Assembly: GCF_900155685.1 (NCBI RefSeq)
Contig: NZ_LT732548.1
Location: 3,712,686 to 3,776,685 of the forward strand
Direction of reading: 5' to 3'
DNA length: 64,000 nucleotides
Origin: Paenibacillus bouchesdurhonensis
GTDB taxonomy: Bacteria > Bacillota > Bacilli > Paenibacillales > Paenibacillaceae
Shown here: piece after piece, positions 8,365 to 15,949 of the stretch
Layout of the letters: each line of letters opens with the position of its first letter
Numbering within the stretch: position 1 is the stretch's first letter
Notes under the pieces: model-generated
The model's database searches: none
Told to the model about the DNA's origin: nothing
What the model saw: only the letters and a program-made list of their open reading frames with translations
Program-made: the position numbers and the translations under genes

Positions 8365-9261
8365 TTATAGTCGTCCATACGCGCGGAGCGTCAATAGATG
8401 ATTTATCGTGACGTACCCCCGCCATTCCTGCTCCGAGGCCGCACTTACAGCCGGCCAAGAAATCAGCCACCCGCCATCGGCTTGTTGTTGTTTCTGAAGC
8501 TCGTCCAAATGCAGCTCCGCCTCATCCTTTGTAACAAAGCGGTAGGCATAGCTTTCAGGCGTGGGAGCATAATCGAGCACCTTCTGTACATACCCGACGG
8601 CATGTGGATCTCTCTCTATTACGCCCGGAGAGCTAAGCCATTCATCGAGCACAGGATAGAGGCTGGCTGCACGCTCGGAGTCTGGGGCATTAGCTAGAAA
8701 CACCAGCCACTGCTCTCCATCATGATAGTCGCCAGGGCGGCTTCCCTCCAACATCTGCCACAGAAAAGCCAAGTGAGCCTGGATCCAATCTTGATCACAT
8801 AATTGCTGCCGAAGCGGGCTGCTTAACAGAAGGCCGACAATCTTTCCAGTGGGGTTCAAGGAAGGTATGTCGTCTTCTTCCGTCGCCCACCAGGGGGCAT
8901 GCCCATAATGATTGACGGCTGTCGTCGCTCGCGGGAAACCTCCGCCGGGAAGCGTCAGTTTTTCCAAATAGGCCAGCAGCGCCGGAACTAGCTTCGAATC
9001 CCAGCCGCCAACCTCCTTAAGAAGCGAAATTGCCATTTCTGTAGTAACGGGCTGGCTATCTGGACAGCGCATATCCGGCTCAAGGGCTTGCCCAAATCCG
9101 CCGTCCCTGTTCTGATATGGCTCGAGAGCCCGAATTACGTCCTCCCTGGAACCATGCTCAAAATGATACACAAATCGCATTCGATCGAGCAAGCGAGCGC
9201 TATTAAATATAAAACTCCTAGCCCGCTTCAACGTTTCTTGGCCTTCTACAGAATCACTCAT
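8365..9261 (-). CDS. Prenyltransferase/terpene cyclase-like toroid protein, unknown function
   Basis: A 298-residue protein with the alpha/alpha-toroid signature seen in squalene cyclases and prenyltransferase beta subunits: QNRDGGFGQALEPD (about 50-63), LPGGGFPR, and QQQADGGWLISWP near the C-terminus are QW-like repeats. It is too short for a full cyclase, and I see no DXDD catalytic motif, so a cyclase activity should not be assumed. Start chosen at 9261 (MSDSVEGQ) because GGGGAAGGAC lies just upstream; that ribosome site is inside the longer frame from 9315. It is followed on the same strand by nothing but the terminator; the WYL regulator gene lies 84 bp upstream. Confidence 0.7.
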   Translation of the reverse strand: MSDSVEGQETLKRARSFIFNSARLLDRMRFVYHFEHGSREDVIRALEPYQNRDGGFGQALEPDMRCPDSQPVTTEMAISLLKEVGGWDSKLVPALLAYLEKLTLPGGGFPRATTAVNHYGHAPWWATEEDDIPSLNPTGKIVGLLLSSPLRQQLCDQDWIQAHLAFLWQMLEGSRPGDYHDGEQWLVFLANAPDSERAASLYPVLDEWLSSPGVIERDPHAVGYVQKVLDYAPTPESYAYRFVTKDEAELHLDELQKQQQADGGWLISWPAVSAASEQEWRGYVTINHLLTLRAYGRL

Positions 9262-9345
9262 GTCCTTCCCCTCTCTATCCTTTGGATTCAAAATAGGCTG
9301 CAGCTGACTGAACAAGGTGATATATTATGCCGCCTTCAATTTTTA

Positions 9346-10287
9346 CTAGTTAGTAGTATAGCGCTCCACGACTTGGCGGGCACGCTCCAGAATATCCGCC
9401 CTCAATCGCTGCGGCTCCAGCACATCTGCATCCACTCCAAGACTGTAAAACAAGGAGACCGCCCAGCTCCATTCGCTTCTAGGACAGTCGAAGTCAACCT
9501 CCCACGTCTCGTCTCCGGTCTGTTTCACATGATGTCCCATATGATAGTCCTGCTCGACGAGAAGCGCCCCCCTATAAGTCAGTTTAACCCAAATGCGTAT
9601 CACTTTAGGCAGATCATCGGTACCGGCCGCCTTCGTTGATTCCATAGTACCTTTTGCTCCAGCCGGCTCACTGATGGACTGGATCTCATCTATCCGGTCT
9701 ACACGGAATGTACGCTCCTGACAATGAAGCGCAGAATAGGCCTCACAATACCAAAAGCCATGAGCAGCATAAATTCGGGTCGGCTGTATTTCAAAATAAC
9801 GGGAATGATTCTGGGATCGATAATAAATCTGCAACCACCGCCCTTCTGCGGCAGAGCGCATCAACTCCTTCAAAAAAGGCGCCCTGTAGCATCTGTCCGG
9901 CACCTCCAGCTCAACATAGTTCAGCAGCGGACTCACTTGGGACAGTGTCCCTTCCGGGAGAACGGATTTGATCTTATCCATAACCGTCCATCTTGCCCGC
10001 TGGAACGGCCCGTCCGCATACTTGGCCATCCCTTCTAGCGCCAGCAGCACGGTCATCGCCTCCTCTGCATCCAATTGAAGCGGCGGCACGTTATATCCCT
10101 CCATTAAGCGGTAACCGCCGCCTGGGCCGCTCTCCGCATATAGGGGTACCCCCATTTCAGAAAGCGCCTGCATATCCCGAAGCACTGTTCGCCGGGATAC
10201 TTCAAGTTTGCTGGCTAGAGATTGCGTCGTTTCAGGCCGATGCTGAAGGGCCAGGATGATAGCTAGCATTCGATCCATCTTTTTCAT
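9346..10287 (-). CDS. WYL-domain HTH transcriptional regulator (YafY/DeoR-like)
   Basis: DNA-binding regulator of about 313 residues. An N-terminal HTH_11 winged helix (residues 1-60: MLAIILALQHRPETTQSLASKLEVSRRTVLRDM) is followed by the WYL ligand-sensing domain (about 125-215, with IYYRSQNHSRYFEIQP and ERTFRVDRIDEIQ) and a C-terminal WCX extension. WYL domains bind nucleic-acid-type or nucleotide ligands in characterised members. Start at 10287 (MKKMDRML) is chosen because GGGGAGAT sits 9 bases upstream; the 20-residue upstream extension lacks a site. It lies 84 bp upstream of the toroid protein gene on the same strand, a possible two-gene operon. Confidence 0.87.
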   Translation of the reverse strand: MKKMDRMLAIILALQHRPETTQSLASKLEVSRRTVLRDMQALSEMGVPLYAESGPGGGYRLMEGYNVPPLQLDAEEAMTVLLALEGMAKYADGPFQRARWTVMDKIKSVLPEGTLSQVSPLLNYVELEVPDRCYRAPFLKELMRSAAEGRWLQIYYRSQNHSRYFEIQPTRIYAAHGFWYCEAYSALHCQERTFRVDRIDEIQSISEPAGAKGTMESTKAAGTDDLPKVIRIWVKLTYRGALLVEQDYHMGHHVKQTGDETWEVDFDCPRSEWSWAVSLFYSLGVDADVLEPQRLRADILERARQVVERYTTN

Positions 10288-10372
10288 AGCTCTATCTCCC
10301 CGATTCATTAACATCATAACAAGAGATTGGTGACAACTGCATGTCACCGATTATGTTGGCCTAATAAAATAA

Positions 10373-10407
10373 AGGGACTTGAATCTCTTCCTTATTCAAA
10401 GTCCCTC
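10373..10407 (-). terminator. Terminator-like hairpin (minus strand)
   Basis: Read on the minus strand, AGGGACTTTGAAT pairs with ATTCAAGTCCCT (one bulged T) and is followed by TTATTTTATT. Confidence 0.75.
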
Positions 10408-10511
10408 TTGGTACGATCTGTGCTATTTCAGTTATTTTACCATTCGCTGCACGAACTGGTCAAAGACGCATTCGAGGCGAACACTTCCTCTTCCTTTCCT
10501 CTGTCGACAAC

Positions 10512-10540
10512 AAAAAAACACAGCCCATTGTGAGCTGTGT
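10512..10540 (-). terminator. Rho-independent terminator of the csp gene
   Basis: On the minus strand ACACAGC, a 9-base loop, GCTGTGT, then a run of seven T. It lies about 60 bases after the csp stop codon. Confidence 0.88.
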
Positions 10541-10602
10541 CTTTCATATTTAAGCCTTATTGAAACCAAACTTTATAAGTGATCCGCTAATACGGAAGGA
10601 TC

Positions 10603-10800
10603 TTATAATTTGATTACGTTAGCGGCTTGAGGACCACGGTTACCGTCGGTGATTTCGAACTCAACGGCTTGGCCTTCTTCTAATGTTTTGAACCCGTCGC
10701 CTTGAATCGCGGAGAAATGCACGAATACGTCTTCGCCGCCTTCAACTTGAATGAAGCCATAGCCTTTTTCTGCGTTAAACCATTTAACTGTACCTTTCAA
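10603..10800 (-). CDS. Cold shock protein (CspA/CspB family)
   Basis: Single OB-fold nucleic-acid-binding protein of 65 residues, exactly the family length. RNP1 (KGYGFIQV, 13-20) and RNP2 (VFVHFS, 26-31) are intact, with the flanking FNAEKGY and QAANV landmarks. Such proteins bind single-stranded RNA and DNA as RNA chaperones in cold or stationary phase. The 200-bp region upstream of the start (10801-11013) could hold a long 5' leader, usual for csp genes. Bacillales carry several paralogues, so I do not assign B, C or D. Confidence 0.96.
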   Translation of the reverse strand: MKGTVKWFNAEKGYGFIQVEGGEDVFVHFSAIQGDGFKTLEEGQAVEFEITDGNRGPQAANVIKL

Positions 10801-11013
10801 ATGAACAACCTCCTAAAAATAATCGCCATCATTGACGAATACCCATATTATACTCCATGGTTTGATACATTGCAACGTATCATTTGCCTAGCAGGCAAGC
10901 ATTTTTTAAGGAAGGCGTTCTCGTCGTTTTTATTTGCTTTCGTGCGGGGCGTGAGTTATCATTTTACATAAAAAATACAACTACTAAATAAGCATGATCG
11001 GAGAACGACAAAG

Positions 11014-11247
11014 ATGATCAAAAAACATGAAATATACAAAAGAGACAAATGGAATATGATGACTGTAGAAGTTCAAGGCAAGTATATCGTCCTCCGGGAA
11101 ATTTCCGATCAATGGGGCGAGGAATCCCACACGTTTCTAAGTCGGCCTGCACTGATGAACTGGGCTAAGAGCCGCTTCCCTAAAGAGGAATTCCTCGACA
11201 AGGAAGAAGAATGGAACGACATCATGAATGCGTTCAAGCAAGTTTAG
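11014..11247 (+). CDS. Small hypothetical protein, 77 residues
   Basis: I do not recognise this family. It reads as a compact alpha/beta protein: strands MMTVEVQGKYIVLREIS and a helical C-terminus with WAKSRFPKEEF and WNDIMNAFKQ. It is rich in Trp and Lys, with no signal or membrane segment. GGAG lies 11 bases before the ATG. The following small membrane protein gene starts 40 bases after its stop, so they may be cotranscribed. Confidence 0.62.
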   Translation: MIKKHEIYKRDKWNMMTVEVQGKYIVLREISDQWGEESHTFLSRPALMNWAKSRFPKEEFLDKEEEWNDIMNAFKQV

Positions 11248-11287
11248 TACGCCTTATTACCCTAATAAAGGAGAAACTATCAAGCCA

Positions 11288-11458
11288 ATGGACAGTTCAA
11301 ATTATCTGATCTTCATCATTTCCGCATTCGCTCTCGGTATCGTGCTGATCCTGAGCAAGAATCAAGTTCAACCCAAAATCAGGCGTTGGCTCGCCATTTT
11401 TGCTAGCTTGATGATTGCCTTTGCGTTCGGTCTGATCATTTACAGCTTCCTGGTATAG
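11288..11458 (+). CDS. Small two-helix membrane protein
   Basis: A 56-residue protein consisting almost entirely of two hydrophobic segments (residues 6-22, YLIFIISAFALGIVLIL, and 34-55) joined by a basic loop (KNQVQPKIRR), so both ends are probably outside with the loop in the cytoplasm. I chose ATG 11288 because AAAGGAGA lies upstream; the longer frame from 11228 overlaps the preceding gene and has no site. Function unknown. Confidence 0.6.
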   Translation: MDSSNYLIFIISAFALGIVLILSKNQVQPKIRRWLAIFASLMIAFAFGLIIYSFLV

Positions 11459-11610
11459 AGCCGCTAAGCAGCTTATATGCCGAAGAAGGATACAAGATAA
11501 GCAGGAGAACAGGATGGGCATCATGCTTGCCCGCCTCGTTTTTTTAGAGTAGATTCTGGAGAACTAGGGCATACTGGAACAATCCCCAAAAGCGATGAGG
11601 GAGGTTCCTG

Positions 11611-13530
11611 ATGACAAAGAAAAGCAAACCCCTGCTCGCCCTCCTGCTATCCTCCTCCATTCTTATGGCAGCTATACCCAGCGACATGACCGAAGCACAC
11701 CATCGGCAGACTGCTTATCCAATTCAAAGGAGGATACCCATGACTACAATACCTAAACGTTCCGAAGTTCTGCCAGAGAACAGCTGGCAATTAGAAGACT
11801 TGTTCTCAAGCCAGAAAGACTGGGACAATACTTACGAAGAGCTGAAGAAGCTCAAGAATAAAGCCGCAGACTACGAAGGAAAGCTGAACACGCCTGATCA
11901 TATCAAAGCCGTATTCGCTCTGGAGGACGACCTCTCCCTGCAGATTGAACGTTTATATGTATACGCGCATCTGAATCATGACCAGGATACAACGAATCCT
12001 ACATACCAGGCACTCGTACAAAAGGCAAAGAAGCTCAGCGTCGAGGTTAGCGAAGCCCTTTCCTTCATCACGCCTGAAATCTTGTCTTTGCCGGAAGAAG
12101 AGCTGGACAGCTACATTAACGATCCAAAGCTGGCCGATTACAAATTTACTTTGCAGGAAATCAAGCGCGAGAAGGCGCATGTACTCAGCAAGACAGAAGA
12201 AGCGTTGCTCGCCCAAGTCGGTAACTTGTCACAGGCACCACAGCAAATTTTTGGAATGATCAACAATGCCGACATGAAATTTCCGAAAATTAAAGATGAA
12301 CATGGCAAAGAGGTGGAACTAACCCACGGCAGCTATATTCAATTTCTGGAGAATCCGAACCGTGAAGTCCGAGAGCGTGCCTTCAAAGCCATCTATGAAA
12401 CCTATGGCAAGCAGAAAAATACGATCGCTGCTACGCTTAGCGCCAACATCAACAAGAACATGTTCTACTCCCGGGTTCGCAAATATCCCTCCGTCCTGGA
12501 AATGTCCCTGTATGGCGACAATATTCCTAAAGAGGTATACACGAACCTCATCGATACGATTCACGAAAGTCTTCCTCTGCTCCAGCGCTATTTGAAGCTG
12601 CGCAAGAAGCTGCTTGGCGTTGATGAACTGCATATGTACGACCTGTTCGCGCCGCTTGTTGAAGAGTACAAATGGGATATTTCTTATGATGAAGCCAAAG
12701 CGATGCTGATGGAGGGGCTCCAGCCGCTCGGGCAGAATTACCTTAACATGCTGCGCGAAGGTCTGAATAATCGCTGGATCGATGTATACGAGAATGAAGG
12801 CAAACGAACGGGTGCATACAGCTGGGGAGCCTACGGAACGCACCCTTACGTGCTGCTCAACCATAAGAATAACCTGAACAGCATGTTCACGCTCGCGCAC
12901 GAGATGGGTCATGCCCTGCACTCCTACTTCTCAGACGAGAACCTGAAATATCGGGATGCCCAATATACCATTTTCCTGGCAGAGGTAGCCTCTACAACCA
13001 ACGAAGCTCTGTTAATGGATTATTTATTAAAGAAATCGACTGATCCGAAGCAGAAGCTGTACCTGCTTACCTATTATGCCGATCAATTCCGGACAACGGT
13101 GTTCCGTCAGACGATGTTCGCGGAATTTGAGAAGCTGATCCACGAACGGGCAGAAGCCGGCGAATCTTTGACGCCGCAAGAGTTGTCCAAAATCTACTAT
13201 GATCTCAACGTGAAATATCACGGCAAAGAGATGACCGTGGATCAGGATATCGAGATGGAATGGGCTCGAATTCCGCATTTTTACACTAGCTTCTACGTGT
13301 ATAAATACGCTACTGGTTTTAGCGCGGCGACCAGCTTCTCCAAGCAAATCCTTGAGGAAGGCCAGCCTGCCGTTGACCGCTATCTCGGTTTTCTTAAGAG
13401 CGGGGGCAGCGACTACTCCATCAACATCCTGAAAAAGGCCGGCGTTGATATGTCCTCGCCAGAGCCGATTCGCGAAGCGATGAGCGTATTCGAGCAATTA
13501 GTCGAGCAAATGGAAAATTTGACGAAATAA
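11611..13530 (+). CDS. pepF: Oligoendopeptidase F, with N-terminal signal-like extension
   Basis: M3-family zinc metallopeptidase that cleaves short peptides (about 7-17 residues in characterised PepF), normally cytosolic. The zinc site HEMGH is seen in LAHEMGHALHS (about 430), with the downstream glutamate segment FLAEVASTTNEALL; the M3 fold spans about 55-625. The full frame is 639 residues, about 40 more than usual: residues 1-30 (KKSKPLLALLLSSSILMAA) look like a signal peptide, started at ATG 11611 behind GAGGGAGG. A second ATG at 11740 (MTTIPKRSEV), where normal PepF proteins begin, has a textbook AAAGGAGG six bases upstream. Either start, or both, may be used. A terminator follows at 13550. 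Confidence 0.93.
   Translation: MTKKSKPLLALLLSSSILMAAIPSDMTEAHHRQTAYPIQRRIPMTTIPKRSEVLPENSWQLEDLFSSQKDWDNTYEELKKLKNKAADYEGKLNTPDHIKAVFALEDDLSLQIERLYVYAHLNHDQDTTNPTYQALVQKAKKLSVEVSEALSFITPEILSLPEEELDSYINDPKLADYKFTLQEIKREKAHVLSKTEEALLAQVGNLSQAPQQIFGMINNADMKFPKIKDEHGKEVELTHGSYIQFLENPNREVRERAFKAIYETYGKQKNTIAATLSANINKNMFYSRVRKYPSVLEMSLYGDNIPKEVYTNLIDTIHESLPLLQRYLKLRKKLLGVDELHMYDLFAPLVEEYKWDISYDEAKAMLMEGLQPLGQNYLNMLREGLNNRWIDVYENEGKRTGAYSWGAYGTHPYVLLNHKNNLNSMFTLAHEMGHALHSYFSDENLKYRDAQYTIFLAEVASTTNEALLMDYLLKKSTDPKQKLYLLTYYADQFRTTVFRQTMFAEFEKLIHERAEAGESLTPQELSKIYYDLNVKYHGKEMTVDQDIEMEWARIPHFYTSFYVYKYATGFSAATSFSKQILEEGQPAVDRYLGFLKSGGSDYSINILKKAGVDMSSPEPIREAMSVFEQLVEQMENLTK
11726..11742 (+). promoter_or_regulatory. 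Internal ribosome binding site and second pepF start
   Basis: AAAGGAGG (11726-11733), 6-base spacer, ATG 11740. It is in frame within pepF and directly precedes the residue where cytosolic PepF homologues begin. Confidence 0.75.
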
Positions 13531-13549
13531 CCGATCAATAAGAGTTAAT

Positions 13550-13581
13550 AAATCCCTTGCCCTTTTAGGGTAAGGGATTTT
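13550..13581 (+). terminator. Terminator after pepF
   Basis: AAATCCCTT(G)CCC, TTTTA loop, GGG(T)AAGGGATTTTA, 20 bases after the pepF stop. The T-run is short, but the stem is symmetric. Confidence 0.8.
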
Positions 13582-13614
13582 ACACTGTATACAGGAAGGA
13601 TGGTGCATGGTTCT

Positions 13615-13950
13615 ATGAAAATTCAATGGTCTCTCATTCTCGCTCTCGTCTTCGCTCTCATTACTGCGGTATTCGCCGTAATCAACGTGGAGCCAGTCCA
13701 AGTGAACCTGCTGTTTAATTCAGTACATATTCCCCTTATTCTGCTTATTCTTGGCTCTACTCTGATCGGCGGCATCATCGTCGGCTCCTTCGGAATTTAC
13801 CGGGGATACCGGCTGCAGAAGGAGGTCAAAGTCCTGAGTGTCAAGCTGGCTCAGATTCAAGAGGCGACCGGATATGAATTCCCGGAAAACGAAAATTTGG
13901 ATGCAGAACAGCAGCCTGTTGAAGAAGATACCTCTACTCCACAAGCATAA
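13615..13950 (+). CDS. LapA-domain (DUF1049) membrane protein
   Basis: Small inner-membrane protein of 111 residues. Two transmembrane helices (residues 5-24 and 36-60) carry the LapA/DUF1049 pattern NVEPVQVNLLF between them, followed by a cytoplasmic coiled coil (LQKEVKVLSVKLAQIQEA) and an acidic tail. In Gram-negatives LapA helps lipopolysaccharide assembly; in Firmicutes the role is unknown. The start is ambiguous: GGAAGGA abuts ATG 13600 and is 14 bases from ATG 13615, which I prefer because it gives a standard N-terminus. The M42 aminopeptidase gene starts 45 bases downstream, probably in the same operon. Confidence 0.8.
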   Translation: MKIQWSLILALVFALITAVFAVINVEPVQVNLLFNSVHIPLILLILGSTLIGGIIVGSFGIYRGYRLQKEVKVLSVKLAQIQEATGYEFPENENLDAEQQPVEEDTSTPQA

Positions 13951-13995
13951 GAAATCATAAGAATAACAGAGTCCATATGATTCAGGAGGCATATC

Positions 13996-15033
13996 ATGAA
14001 GATTCAACCCAATGAAACCTACATTTTTAATTTATTGACAAAGCTCCTAAACACGCCCAGCCCAAGCGGCTTCACGCATCGCATCATGAAATCGATTGAG
14101 TCTGAAGCCAAGGCGCTCGGGCTTCCCTATACGCAAAACGAGAAGGGCGGAGCCATAATTACCCTAAAAGGCAAGGATTCATCGCGCCGCATCGCTCTCA
14201 GCGCCCACGTGGATACTCTTGGAGCGATGGTTCGCTCCATTACCTCTAAGGGCACGCTGGCAATCACCTCCGTAGGTGGATTCATGATGCAGAGCATTGA
14301 GAATGAATATTGTACAATCCATACGCGGAGCGGAAAAACCTATACAGGGACAATATTAACATCCCGCCCTTCTGTACATGTATATAGCGATGCCCGAGAT
14401 TTCAAACGGGAAGAGAAAAATATGGAAGTCCGCATTGATGAGCTTGTAGAAAATAAAGAAGACGTCATGAAGCTGGGCATAATGACGGGTGATTTCATAT
14501 CCTTCGACGCCCGCCCGGTCATTACCCCAAGCGGTTACGTCAAGTCCCGCCATCTCGATGACAAGGCGAGTGTTGCGGCCCTGTTCGGGCTGCTGGAATC
14601 CAGCCAGCGCGAAGGATGGCAGCCGAAGCATGACCTCGTATTCCTCATATCCAACTATGAGGAGGTCGGGCACGGCGCCTCCTGGATTCCAGGCGGCATC
14701 CAGGAGATGATCGCGGTGGACATGGGTGCCATGGGCGATGACCTGAACTGCAAGGAAACGGATGTATCGATTTGCGCCAAGGACTCCACCGGCCCGTATG
14801 ACTATGAAATGACAGGCAGGCTGATCCAGCTGGCGGAGGAGCTGAAAATTCCCTTTGTCGTAGATATTTATCCCCACTACGGCTCCGACGCCTCTGCAGC
14901 ACTAAGAGGCGGCAGCAACATTCGCGCCGCACTGCTCGGCCCAGGGGTACACGCTTCTCACGCCATGGAACGGACGCATAAGCAGGCGATCCTGAACACG
15001 ACCAAATTACTGGCGGCTTACGTTATTGGCTGA
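13996..15033 (+). CDS. M42 family metallopeptidase (glutamyl aminopeptidase/endoglucanase-like)
   Basis: Cytosolic dinuclear-metal aminopeptidase of 345 residues, family length, expected to form a tetrahedral dodecamer that trims peptides. All metal and catalytic positions can be followed: SAHVDTLG (first His and Asp), SRHLDDKASVA (bridging Asp), NYEEVGHGAS (general base Glu and ligand Glu), VDMGAMG (Asp) and GVHASHAMERT (final His). CAGGAGGC precedes the ATG. It follows the LapA-domain gene and may work with PepF in peptide turnover, though a terminator separates pepF from this pair. Confidence 0.93.
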   Translation: MKIQPNETYIFNLLTKLLNTPSPSGFTHRIMKSIESEAKALGLPYTQNEKGGAIITLKGKDSSRRIALSAHVDTLGAMVRSITSKGTLAITSVGGFMMQSIENEYCTIHTRSGKTYTGTILTSRPSVHVYSDARDFKREEKNMEVRIDELVENKEDVMKLGIMTGDFISFDARPVITPSGYVKSRHLDDKASVAALFGLLESSQREGWQPKHDLVFLISNYEEVGHGASWIPGGIQEMIAVDMGAMGDDLNCKETDVSICAKDSTGPYDYEMTGRLIQLAEELKIPFVVDIYPHYGSDASAALRGGSNIRAALLGPGVHASHAMERTHKQAILNTTKLLAAYVIG

Positions 15034-15241
15034 TTCGAGCGGCAGAGTGACCGCATGCTGCCAACAAACAACGCAAAAAGGGCAATAACTCGCCTTAACC
15101 GACACGAGATTGATGTAGAAAGCCTGCAACTCGCAATACAAATGAGGAGCAATCCCGCAGAAGAGGTGTCTTTGAATCGCCCCTTAGAATATACATTGGT
15201 AAACCCCTTGGTTTAACCGATGAATTCTAGGGGGATTTTTA

Positions 15242-15357
15242 ATGGAGATTAAAGGTCGGGAGTTTAAGCTTATCTGAGGAACTAGATTTAGGAGCTATAC
15301 GGGCATGGGGGGCAGGGGGAGCATGTATACCAAAAAACTATCGTTCGCCAAATGGAA
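15242..15357 (+). pseudogene. Fragment of an unidentified gene, frameshifted, interrupted by repeat A
   Basis: ATG 15242 follows AGGGGGA at good spacing and reads MEIKGREFKL, then hits a stop. One base over, the frame continues as SEELDLGAIRAWGAGGA and runs up to the first bases of dispersed repeat A. This looks like the 5' end of a gene broken by a frameshift and then truncated where the repeat begins. I cannot identify the parent protein. Confidence 0.5.
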
Positions 15358-15582
15358 TTCATGTACCTAATTATGCACCAAACGAATGTTTCTGGGGATT
15401 AGATGGATTCTATGCGTCTAAAATCAAGAGTCTAACCTATGACTAGCATTTCCCTTCTTCGAATGACATGAAATCCATTTAAATTTACCTTCTCATCCCC
15501 GCTGCAGAAACTAGCTACCATAAATCCAATTATATAAGTCGAACTATCAAAATGGGTGTGGGCAAGTACATGAAATGTTCCT
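15354..15582 (+). repeat. Dispersed intergenic repeat, copy A (about 229 bp)
   Basis: Shares a gap-free 57-base core (15354-15410) with copies B and C. It continues to match B in later blocks: CATGAAATCCA (from 15468), AATTTA, GCAGAAACTA plus ATAAATCCA, GAACTAT, TGTGGGCA and AATGTTCCT (to 15582), at the same spacing. By eye A and B agree at 48 of 57 core bases and A and C at 51 of 57. The core folds as CTAAT(15367-15371)/ATTAG(15398-15402) around an inner stem with a GAAT loop. Confidence 0.85.
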
Positions 15583-15784
15583 TACGACCACTGTCGTCCT
15601 GGCTACTCTAGTTTTCCCAAAATTATTTAGTCAGCCTCAGATTTCTTAGTTTTTCCTAAATTTATAGTCAGCCCAGATTTCTTAGATGATAGAGGTTTCA
15701 GGTTCATAAAAGGTACAAATTCGATCACAAATCCGGCCGCAAAGACGACCTCCAGCCTATGCTCCCGCAGCGGCTTTCTTTCAT

Positions 15785-15846
15785 AAAAAAAACGGAGCTG
15801 TCCCAAAAGTCAGTAAAAACCGACTGCTGGACAGCCCCATCCGTTT
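15785..15846 (-). terminator. Terminator of the ABC-F gene
   Basis: On the minus strand AACGGA(TGG)GGCTGTCC pairs with GGACAGC-TCCGTT, with an inner CAGT/ACTG hairpin, and ends in T8. It lies about 105 bases after the ABC-F stop. Confidence 0.85.
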
Positions 15847-15949
15847 CTTCGGAATGGTCATCCTCCCTTGCCTGTATCCCATTCTTTAGTTCATCTTATA
15901 TAGTTCATTAACGAAATATAGTTTATAACGAACCATAAGCTTCGTTGTA

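Larger units (their letters stand above)
10288..10602. other. Intergenic region with two minus-strand terminators
   Basis: The 315-bp gap between the csp gene and the WYL regulator holds two hairpins (10512-10540 and 10373-10407) and presumably the regulator promoter. I see no ORF in it. The stretch between the two terminators (about 10410-10510) could be a tiny untranslated transcript or simply backup termination. Confidence 0.55.
15034..15949. other. Gene-poor region with broken ORF, dispersed repeat copy A and minus-strand terminator
   Basis: No intact gene in 916 bp. From left: a hairpin GGTAAACC/GGTTTAACC near 15199-15219, a broken ORF start at 15242, repeat copy A at 15354-15582, a 19-20 bp direct repeat (GTCAGCC..AGATTTCTTAG at 15630-15649 and 15667-15685), and the terminator of the ABC-F gene at 15785-15846. 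The composition suggests decayed mobile or accessory DNA. Confidence 0.75.

Noticed and set aside
8365..9261. Squalene or sesquarterpene cyclase partner of the ytpB-like gene
   Set aside because: Toroid repeats are present, but the protein is about half the needed length and lacks a DXDD motif.
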